This document shows, in pieces, positions 57,293 through 64,000 of a DNA stretch of 64,000 bases. Position 1 is the first letter of the stretch. Every line of letters starts with the position of its first letter. Both the position numbers and the translations under genes were made by a program. The DNA is from JBCCGI01 sp039029355 (GTDB lineage: Bacteria > Planctomycetota > UBA1135 > GCA-002686595): NCBI GenBank assembly GCA_039029355.1, contig JBCCGI010000001.1:223258-287257 (forward strand), written 5' to 3'. The notes under the pieces are model-generated. The model did no database searches. It was not told the DNA's origin and worked only from the letters and a program-made list of their open reading frames with translations.

Positions 57293-57966
57293 AGCCCCCC
57301 CAGGGTAACGATCCAGAGCACGGCGTCCTCCATCGCTGCGGCGGCCTTCATCACCGGGCCGACCAGCCCGCCGAGGAAGACGAAGCCGAGGACCAGCAGC
57401 ATCCCGTAGCGCTCCAGCGCCACATAGGGCTCCCGGAGGCTGGAAGGCAGCACCCAGGCCAGCACGCGCGACCCGTCGAGCGGAGGAATCGGAAGCAGGT
57501 TGAACGCCGCCAGGATGAGGTTCCAGCGGGCGGCGCCCTCGAAGATGCCGTAGATCGCCTTCTCGTGGGACACCCCGGCCGCGTCCATCACGCGCCAGAG
57601 GGCCACGAAGAGCACCGCGATCAGGAAGTTCGAGAACGGCCCCGCGATCGCGACCAGCGCCATGTCCCGGTAAGGCTTGCGCAGGTTGTGGAACACGACC
57701 GGCACCGGCTTGGCCCCGCCGAAGAGGAAGCCCGACGTCAGGAACAGCAGCGTCGGCAGCAGCACCGTCATGAACGGATCGATGTGCGGGATCGGGTTCA
57801 GCGTGATGCGCCCGAGGTCGCGTGCGGTCGTGTCGCCGCACTTCAGCGCCACCCAGCCGTGCGCCGCCTCGTGGGCGCCGAGCGACAGGATGAGGAGCCC
57901 GATCACGACGAGGTTGGCGTTCGTCGAGAGGGCCTGCGGCGCCAGGAACGTAAGGAGTTGCTGCAT
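57286..57966 (-). CDS. Site-2 protease family (M50) membrane metalloprotease
   Basis: 226 residues from the ATG at 57966. The LILSLGAHEAAHGWVALKCGD helix has the HExxH zinc site (H32, E33, H36), and AAFNLLPIPPLDGSRVL provides the third ligand Asp. Four to six hydrophobic helices are visible, and LNPIPHIDPFM is a family loop. No PDZ or CBS domain. These short S2P-type proteases cleave transmembrane segments, but the substrate is unknown; many sit next to scpA as here. Confidence 0.9.
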   Translation of the reverse strand: MQQLLTFLAPQALSTNANLVVIGLLILSLGAHEAAHGWVALKCGDTTARDLGRITLNPIPHIDPFMTVLLPTLLFLTSGFLFGGAKPVPVVFHNLRKPYRDMALVAIAGPFSNFLIAVLFVALWRVMDAAGVSHEKAIYGIFEGAARWNLILAAFNLLPIPPLDGSRVLAWVLPSSLREPYVALERYGMLLVLGFVFLGGLVGPVMKAAAAMEDAVLWIVTLGGLW

Positions 57967-58120
57967 GCGATCAGCGGAGCTTTATAGCACAGCGCTCCGC
58001 GCCGTTCGCCCCGCGGGGAGCCTCAGAATCGGGGTTTCGGTCGGTTCCGAAAGCGTGAAACGGTACCTTCCGGTGGCCCGCGGCCAGACAACTCGCGGTG
58101 GCCGGGTGACTACCCCGTTC

Positions 58121-59110
58121 ATGGGTCGATCCAACCACGCAGACGACCCGCGGCTGGCGCGCGCCGCGGAGGTAATTCAGCTGGAGGCGCGCACGATCGC
58201 GAACCTCGAAGCGCTCCTCGACGAGCGCTTTTCTGAGGCGGTCGATCGCATCGTCGCCTGCTCGGGGATGCTGGTCGTCACCGGCATGGGCAAGGCCGGG
58301 CTCATCGGGGCGAAGGTGTCGGCCACGCTGGCGTCGACCGGCACCCCGTCGCTCTCGCTCCACCCCGCCGAGGCCCTCCACGGCGACCTCGGCCGCATCC
58401 GGGACAGCGACGTGGTCCTGGCGCTCTCCAACTCGGGCGAGACCGTGGAGGTCAACGCCCTGGTGCCCCGCGCCCACGCCATCGGCGCCGGGGTCATCGC
58501 CATGACCGGCGCGCCGGAGTCGACCCTGGGGCGGCTGGCGGACTGCGTGCTGGACATCGGGCGGGTCGACGAGGCCTGCCCGCTGGGGCTGGCGCCCACC
58601 GCGAGCACCTCGGCCATGCTGGCCCTGGGCGACGCGCTGGCGATGGTCGTGCTGGCCGAGCGCGGCTTCAGCCGCGAGGACTACGCCCGCTACCACCCCT
58701 CGGGATCGCTCGGCCGCAGGTTGATGCGCGTCCGCGAGGTGATGCGGCAGGGCGACGAGCTCCCCCTGTGCCCGACCGGCGCGGCGATCACCGAGGTGAT
58801 CCTGACCATGTCGCGCACCAAGGGCCGCCCCGGCGCCGCCCTGATCGTGGGCGAGGACGGGAGGCTGGCGGGGCTCTTCACCGACGGGGACCTGCGCCGG
58901 CTGCTCGAGGGCGGCAGCCACGCGCAGCTCGACCACCCGGTCAACGAGTTCATGACGGCGGCCCCCAAGGTCGCGCGGCCGGATCAGCTGCTCGAGGAAG
59001 CCGAAGGGCTCCTGCGCGAATACCGCCTCGACCAGGTCCCCGTGGTCGACGACGGCGGCCGCCCGGTCGGGCTCCTGGACGTCCAGGACGTCCTGACCAC
59101 GAAGGTCTAG
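58121..59110 (+). CDS. kdsD: Arabinose-5-phosphate isomerase (KpsF/KdsD type)
   Basis: 329 residues from the ATG at 58121; a GTG at 58106 is the alternative. The SIS domain (about 30-170) has VVTGMGKAGLIGAKVSATLASTGTP, LHPAEALHGDLGRI and LSNSGETVEVNAL, all KdsD signatures, and YARYHPSGSLGRRL closes it. Two CBS domains follow (about 205-329). It interconverts ribulose-5-phosphate and arabinose-5-phosphate for KDO synthesis. Followed immediately by kdsC and an Lpt-like gene, so this is an LPS operon. Confidence 0.94.
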   Translation: MGRSNHADDPRLARAAEVIQLEARTIANLEALLDERFSEAVDRIVACSGMLVVTGMGKAGLIGAKVSATLASTGTPSLSLHPAEALHGDLGRIRDSDVVLALSNSGETVEVNALVPRAHAIGAGVIAMTGAPESTLGRLADCVLDIGRVDEACPLGLAPTASTSAMLALGDALAMVVLAERGFSREDYARYHPSGSLGRRLMRVREVMRQGDELPLCPTGAAITEVILTMSRTKGRPGAALIVGEDGRLAGLFTDGDLRRLLEGGSHAQLDHPVNEFMTAAPKVARPDQLLEEAEGLLREYRLDQVPVVDDGGRPVGLLDVQDVLTTKV

Positions 59111-59113
59111 CGC

Positions 59114-59641
59114 ATGCCCTGGGAGGAGCACCGCGAGGTCCTGGCGCGCGCGCGCCTGCTCGCCCTCGACGTCGACGGCGTGCTCACCGACGGGCGCGTC
59201 GTCTACGTCGGCTCCGAGGAGCTGCAGGCCTTCCACGTGCTCGACGGCCAGGGCCTGCGGTGGCTCCAGCGCGCGGGCGTCGAGGTCACCTGGATCACGG
59301 GCCGCGGGTGCGCCGCGACCGCGAAACGGGCCGCGGAGCTGGGCGTAGACGAGCTCCACATGGCTGCGGGCAACAAGCGCGACGTGCTGGCCGGCGTGCA
59401 GGCGCGGCTGGGCGTCTCGCCGCGGGAGACCGTGGCGGTCGGCGACGACGCGCCCGACCTGGCGCTCGCCGCCGGCGCCGCGCTCTTCGCCTGCCCCCCG
59501 GGCGCGAGCGCCGAGCTGCGTGCGCGCGCCGCGGTGGTCACCGAGGCGGCCGGCGGCGCGGGCTGCGTACGCGAGGTCGCCGAGGCGATCCTGCGCGCCA
59601 AGGGCGTATGGGGTGAGATCACCGGGTTCGGCGCCCCGTGA
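59114..59641 (+). CDS. kdsC: 3-deoxy-D-manno-octulosonate 8-phosphate phosphatase
   Basis: 175 residues from the ATG at 59114. A HAD C0-type phosphatase: LLALDVDGVLTDG with D19/D21, FHVLDGQGLRWLQRAGVEVTWITGR with the second motif, and ETVAVGDDAPDL with the Mg-binding Asp pair. It dephosphorylates KDO-8-phosphate. It lies 3 bases after kdsD and overlaps the next gene (GTGA), so the operon is tight. Confidence 0.93.
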   Translation: MPWEEHREVLARARLLALDVDGVLTDGRVVYVGSEELQAFHVLDGQGLRWLQRAGVEVTWITGRGCAATAKRAAELGVDELHMAAGNKRDVLAGVQARLGVSPRETVAVGDDAPDLALAAGAALFACPPGASAELRARAAVVTEAAGGAGCVREVAEAILRAKGVWGEITGFGAP

Positions 59642-62600
59642 AGCGACTGCTCGCATTCCTGCTCCTTTTCGGGGCCGGAGTCGGCGCCCTGCGCTGGTTC
59701 CAGGGTCCGGGCACCGGCGGCGTCCCCGGCGCGCCCGAGGCGGTCGACGAGGAGTGGACCCAAAGCGACGGGCACAACGCCACCGGGCTCACTCCCCGCG
59801 GCGGACTGGAGTACCGCAGCTTCCCGCTGAGCGAGGTCGAGGGTGCCCGCCCGACGCTGCTGCACCTGACGGCCGAGGACTCGGGGCGCGACGAGGACGG
59901 CAAACACCTCTTCCTTTCCGGGGCCGAGCTCCGCTTCCTCGACCCCGAGTCGAACGCGCTGCGCATGCGTATCGACGCCGAGCGCGCGCGCGTGCGCGAC
60001 ATGGGCGCGGGCGCGAACTTCGCGCCGGAGCTCGGGCGCAAGATGACGCTCGAGGAGGTCGTGGTCACGGTGTACGAGGGCGCGCCGATCGTGCCGATCA
60101 CCGCGCGCGTGCCGACGCTGCTCGTCGACCTCGAGACGCGCACGATGCGCACCGAGGAGGCGGTCGAGATCGAGGGCGATCTCCTGACCGGATCGGGGCT
60201 CGGCATGTTCGTCGACGAGGCGCGCTCGCTGCTGCGCCTGAACCGCGCGGGCGTGCTGCGGTTCGCGCCGGAGTCGATCGAAGGCGTGCTGCGCTCGGCC
60301 GACACGCTGGAGCTGACGCGTGGGTCGGACGAGGATCCCTCGGAGCTCCGCATCCGCGCGACCGGCGGAGCGCGGCTCGCGCCCCAGGTCGGCGACGACG
60401 GGCTCGACGCCGAGACGATCGAGCTGCGCGGCACCGAGGACGAGGCGGGCAACTTCGCGCTCACCTCGATCGACGCCGAGCAGGACGTGGTGTATCGGCT
60501 CGAGGGCAACGAGTTCCGCGGCAAGCGCGCGCACGTCGAGCTCGATGCCTCCGGCAACCCGACGCGCGCCGTGCTCGGCGGGACGCCACAGGCGCGGCTG
60601 GCCTTCGGCGGCGCCGCGGCCGCGCGCGCGCCCGGCACGGTGGACCCCGACGTCGCGGGCTCGATCCTGATCGACAGCGAGGCCGCGATGGACGTGCGCT
60701 GGGAGGCCGAGGGCGTGCGCTTCGAGACCGCCGGCCCCGCGGTCGTGCAGAGCGCTGAGGCCCGGCTGCGCTCGCGCGGCGGCCTGGTGGCGGTGTCCGA
60801 TCACGAGGGCACCGAAGCGGAGCTGACCTTCCGCGACGGCGTCCACCTCGAGCGTGAGGACGCCGTGCTGGTCACGCGCGAGCTCGACGCGACCGTGCGC
60901 GTCGACGCCGACGGCGTCGCTCACCTCCTGGCGAAGGCGACCGGCCGCCCGCTTCTGACCGGCACCGGGACCGACGGGCGCGAGCTGCTGCTGAGCGCCC
61001 GCGAGCTCTTGACCTTCGAGCAGCACGGCGACGACTGGCTGGTGCCCGCGGCGGACGGCGTCGAGCTCACCGTACTGGGCGAAGACGGCTTCCGCGCGCG
61101 GGCCGAGCGGGTGTGGGACTTCGATCCGCGCGCGCTGTCCTTCCGCGCCGAGGGCAACATCCAGGTCGAGAGCTCGCAGGGCACCGCGCGCGGGCAGAGT
61201 CTGGTGGCCAGCGGCCGCGACCGCTTCGTGCTCGCCGGCACGGAGCAGCGCAAGGCCACCTTCGAGAGTCCCGACGGCGCCGGCGAGGCCCGCGAGCTGG
61301 TGCGGGACGGCGCGCTCGTCACCTTCCGCGGCGACGTCACCGCGCGCTTCGAACCGAGCGAGCGCGGCGGCGAGGTCTACGACCTGAGCTGCGACGAGCT
61401 GAGCGTCTCGCGCACCGAGCTGGGCGGGGCGGCGGGCACGGACAGCCTGTTCGACCTCGAGGCGAAGGGCAACGTGACCGGCAGCGTCGAGCGGCCCGAG
61501 GATCGGCTCGAGGTCACCTGCGCCCACCTGGTCGGGCACCACGAGGAGACGCTCGGCGACGGCGTCGAGGCGGGGCACAGGAGCTCGAACTTCGCTGCCG
61601 ATGGGGTCGAGCGCGCGTTTCTCGTCAGGCAGGGCCAAGAGCAGCTACGCGTGCGCCTCGGCTGCGAGCGACTGAGCGCCACGCGTATCGAGACGTACGC
61701 CGAGGACGGCCCGCCCGCCGTCGAGGGCGAGGCCATCGCGAGCGGCACGGTCGTCTTCCAGGGCTTCCTGGGCGAGGACCCCTTCGAGGGCGCGGCGGAC
61801 GAGCTCCGCATCGACCACGCCGGCAACGCCTCGGTGCTGGCCAACGAGCGCCGGACGGTCTCGTTCACCGGAGCGTTGCCCTCCTCGGGCCGTCCGTTCG
61901 ACATGTCGGCGCGCTGGGTCGAGGTGTCGCCCGAGCGCCTCGAGGCGCACCTGCCCAACATCCGCGTCAGCAGGATGGAGACGGGCAAGGACGGCGCCGC
62001 AGACGTCGACATCCACGCGAGCGCGCAGCACATGATCTCGACCGAGACGTGGCTCGAGTTCCGCGACGACGTCCTGGTCGACGGCATCACCGACAAGGCG
62101 ATCCCGTGGAACCTGGACGCGGACCTGGTGCGCTTCGAGGGCCGCCTCGCCGCGCCGGAGGACGGCGGGGAGGTCACCGCACTGCTCGCCTCGGGCGATG
62201 TAGCGCTCAGCCTGCCCGGCCGCGACATGCGCGCCACGGGCGAGACGGTGCGCGCGAAGACGCTGTCGGGGCTGATGCGCCTCGAGGGCAGCCCGGCGCG
62301 GATCGAGTCGCCGACGCTCGTCCACGAGGCCGACTGGATCGAGCTCGACGTCAACCTCGGCTTCGTCGTCGGCAGCGGCAAGGGACGCATGCGGCCGATG
62401 GACGAGGACGCCGCGCGCAGCGGTCCGTTCCAGGACGACGAAGAAGACGACGAGGGCGAGTGGACGATCCAGTACCTCTCCTCGCGCACGCTGGTCGAGC
62501 CCGACGCGCTGGTCTACATCCTGCAGGAGCCCGAGGTCAGCTACACCGGCAAGGAGCTCGACCTCTTTCTCCCGGTGCTGCCGTCGAGCAACGTCACCGT

Positions 62601-64000
62601 CAGCGCGAGCTGGGCGATCTTCTGGGTCGACCGGCAGGAGTGGACCGACCTCGGCGAGGGCGAAGACGCAGGGGCGCAACCCGAGCCCGAGGAGCCCGAA
62701 GCACAGGAAGGCAAGCCGAAAGGCCGCGGCAAGAAGGACAAGGGACCGCGCGGCTTCTTCGGTCGCATCCGTGACTTCGGGATCCTCAGCGAGGTCTACC
62801 TCGAGGGCCCGGTCGAGGTGCGCCTCCAGGACCGACCCGGCGCCTTCGCGTCGGCGGTGTACCTCGACGTGATCTCCGGGCACGGCTGGCTGGCCGATGC
62901 CTCGTTCACGATCGACGGCCAGCTGATCGGGCGCGACTTCCGCAAGGTGCAGGTGCAGGCGCGCTGGCTGCGCCAGTCCGAGGACACCTCGTTCCACGCC
63001 GACGAGGCGACGATCGCGCTGTGCGAGTTCGACGACCCGCACGTACAGATCACGACCGGCGACTTCCAGATCACGCCCCAGGAAGAGGGGCGCTACAACA
63101 TCCAGCTGCGCGACAACCGCGTCGACCTGTACGACGTGGTCGAGATCCCGCTCCCCTCGATCGACTACACGTCGAGCAAGGAGAGCCTGAAGCCCGACTG
63201 GGCCAACCTCCGCATCGGCAACTCCGCGCGCTTCGGCTCGTTTGTGTCGGCCGGCATCGTGCGTCCCGCGAACTCGTTCGCCGACTCGGTCCACGGCTTC
63301 CTCGGCCGGGGAGCCGACATCGACGTGGCCGACGCCGAGTACAGCGTCGACGCATCCTGGCTGGGCTCGCGCGGCGTGCTGCTCGACCTCGGCGCCCAGG
63401 TGCAGGCGCGCGACGAGTACTGGTGGACCGCGCAGCTCGGCGGGGTGCCGGACGACGCCCAGGACCGCGGCTACGTCCGCGTCGACGAGGACGACCGCGA
63501 CACGCTGCGGCTGTGGTTCCGGACGCACGGCCGGTACTTCCTGGACCCCGATCAGTGGCTCGAGATCGTCGGCAGCGTGCAGTCCGACGCGGCGGTGCAG
63601 TCGGAGTTCTTCGAGCGGGACTTCGAGCGCTACGAGCGCTCCGAGAGCTACCTGCGCTGGCGCAAGGCGGACGACGCGAACTTCTACTCCGCCAACGTGA
63701 AGGTGCCGTCGAACGAGTTCTTCACCGACATCGACGAGCTGCCGTCGGTAGGCGCCTGGCGCGGGCGCTCGCAGCTGCTGCCGCTTGGACCCACGTCGCT
63801 GGTCTACTCGGCCGAGGCGCGCGCGGCGTACCTCGAGCGCCGCGAGAGCGACGACGGCTTCGCCAGCCCCTTCGGGCTACCGGAGGTCTTCGCGGACGGC
63901 CTCGGCGACCGCGAGGTGCTGCGCTTCGACACGACTCACCGACTCGAGACGCCGTTCGACCTCGGCGCGCTCGGGCTGCGGGCGACGCCGTTCGCCCTGC
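59638..64000 (+). CDS. Giant LPS-transport protein: LptC-, LptA- and LptD-like regions in one chain (C-terminus outside window)
   Basis: Starts at the GTG at 59638 (GTGA overlap with kdsC); the frame stays open for 1454 codons to the window edge. A hydrophobic segment (VKRLLAFLLLFGAGVGALRWF) is an anchor or signal. Residues about 40-205 match LptC (LHLTAED, VEIEGDLLTGSGLGMFVDE). From about 205 to 1000 come many OstA/LptA-like beta-strand repeats (SIDAEQDVVYRLEGNEFRG, VLANERRTVSFTGALPSSG). A charged Pro/Glu/Lys linker lies at about 1007-1040, then EIPLPSIDYTSSKESLKPDW and RWRKADDANFYSANVKVPSNEFFTDIDELP resemble the LptD barrel domain. Expected to carry LPS to, and insert it into, the outer membrane. 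Confidence 0.65.
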   Translation, partial: MKRLLAFLLLFGAGVGALRWFQGPGTGGVPGAPEAVDEEWTQSDGHNATGLTPRGGLEYRSFPLSEVEGARPTLLHLTAEDSGRDEDGKHLFLSGAELRFLDPESNALRMRIDAERARVRDMGAGANFAPELGRKMTLEEVVVTVYEGAPIVPITARVPTLLVDLETRTMRTEEAVEIEGDLLTGSGLGMFVDEARSLLRLNRAGVLRFAPESIEGVLRSADTLELTRGSDEDPSELRIRATGGARLAPQVGDDGLDAETIELRGTEDEAGNFALTSIDAEQDVVYRLEGNEFRGKRAHVELDASGNPTRAVLGGTPQARLAFGGAAAARAPGTVDPDVAGSILIDSEAAMDVRWEAEGVRFETAGPAVVQSAEARLRSRGGLVAVSDHEGTEAELTFRDGVHLEREDAVLVTRELDATVRVDADGVAHLLAKATGRPLLTGTGTDGRELLLSARELLTFEQHGDDWLVPAADGVELTVLGEDGFRARAERVWDFDPRALSFRAEGNIQVESSQGTARGQSLVASGRDRFVLAGTEQRKATFESPDGAGEARELVRDGALVTFRGDVTARFEPSERGGEVYDLSCDELSVSRTELGGAAGTDSLFDLEAKGNVTGSVERPEDRLEVTCAHLVGHHEETLGDGVEAGHRSSNFAADGVERAFLVRQGQEQLRVRLGCERLSATRIETYAEDGPPAVEGEAIASGTVVFQGFLGEDPFEGAADELRIDHAGNASVLANERRTVSFTGALPSSGRPFDMSARWVEVSPERLEAHLPNIRVSRMETGKDGAADVDIHASAQHMISTETWLEFRDDVLVDGITDKAIPWNLDADLVRFEGRLAAPEDGGEVTALLASGDVALSLPGRDMRATGETVRAKTLSGLMRLEGSPARIESPTLVHEADWIELDVNLGFVVGSGKGRMRPMDEDAARSGPFQDDEEDDEGEWTIQYLSSRTLVEPDALVYILQEPEVSYTGKELDLFLPVLPSSNVTVSASWAIFWVDRQEWTDLGEGEDAGAQPEPEEPEAQEGKPKGRGKKDKGPRGFFGRIRDFGILSEVYLEGPVEVRLQDRPGAFASAVYLDVISGHGWLADASFTIDGQLIGRDFRKVQVQARWLRQSEDTSFHADEATIALCEFDDPHVQITTGDFQITPQEEGRYNIQLRDNRVDLYDVVEIPLPSIDYTSSKESLKPDWANLRIGNSARFGSFVSAGIVRPANSFADSVHGFLGRGADIDVADAEYSVDASWLGSRGVLLDLGAQVQARDEYWWTAQLGGVPDDAQDRGYVRVDEDDRDTLRLWFRTHGRYFLDPDQWLEIVGSVQSDAAVQSEFFERDFERYERSESYLRWRKADDANFYSANVKVPSNEFFTDIDELPSVGAWRGRSQLLPLGPTSLVYSAEARAAYLERRESDDGFASPFGLPEVFADGLGDREVLRFDTTHRLETPFDLGALGLRATPFAL

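Noticed and set aside
1..64000. CRISPR array, insertion sequence, prophage or rRNA operon
   Set aside because: No regularly spaced direct repeats, transposase or phage motifs, or rRNA sequence were seen on reading through.

Overview
The window is about 70% G+C and has strong third-codon G/C bias, many GTG starts, and many ATGA/GTGA stop-start overlaps. The gene set fits a Gram-negative-type, outer-membrane bacterium, most likely a high-GC member of the Planctomycetota (Myxococcota or a related lineage is the alternative). The pointers are sulfatase-fold lipoproteins, a Ser/Thr kinase with an N-terminal zinc ribbon paired with an ECF sigma factor, two further ECF/anti-sigma modules, secreted proteins with Asp-box, LVIVD and calcium-repeat motifs, and LPS-type genes (kdsD, kdsC, an Lpt-like protein). 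I see no phage, transposon, CRISPR or rRNA; one tRNA (Arg, CCG) is present.

Layout. 1-8.5 kb: a truncated sulfatase-fold lipoprotein, two secreted beta-propeller proteins, a CheX-like orphan, and an envelope-stress-like operon (ECF sigma, zinc-binding anti-sigma, RseB-like lipoprotein) behind its own candidate GGAACC promoter. 8.5-25.3 kb: tRNA-Arg, a PilZ protein, two B12-binding radical SAM enzymes, two tandem sulfatase-fold lipoproteins, an SGNH hydrolase, GT4 and GT9 glycosyltransferases, purF, the divergent kinase/ECF pair, and a divergent SufR-like regulator/VOC pair. 25.4-34 kb: a secreted M14 carboxypeptidase, then a complete-looking his operon hisG-hisC-hisB-hisH-hisF-hisA/I/E-hisD. 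This is preceded by a 27-codon leader peptide with five consecutive His codons, mutually exclusive RNA stems and a terminator-like hairpin, i.e. a textbook transcription attenuator.

34-41.8 kb: a blaI-blaR1-serine hydrolase operon with two dyad operators, a Fur-box-like site, a secreted Asp-box protein, a small membrane protein and mnmH. 41.9-52 kb: a second ECF/anti-sigma/DUF3106-like operon with its own GGAACC promoter, an enlarged signal peptidase I, mgtE, an aspartokinase, a divergent short LeuA-like synthase, another sulfatase-fold lipoprotein and a small Cys-rich protein. 52.2-58 kb: a housekeeping run on the minus strand (M50 protease, scpA, trxA, fmt, rsmB, a small membrane-anchored protein, a TIM-barrel isomerase). 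58.1-64 kb: kdsD-kdsC and a very long Lpt-family protein that runs off the right edge and appears to join LptC-, LptA- and LptD-like regions.

The most notable items are the histidine leader-peptide attenuator, the LptC/A/D-like giant protein, the Ser/Thr kinase with a duplicated ExbD/TolR-like periplasmic part, the HisA-HisI-HisE triple fusion, and the observation that all four sulfatase-fold proteins carry Thr where true sulfatases have Cys or Ser. Family assignments are from sequence reading and memory; no database search was run.
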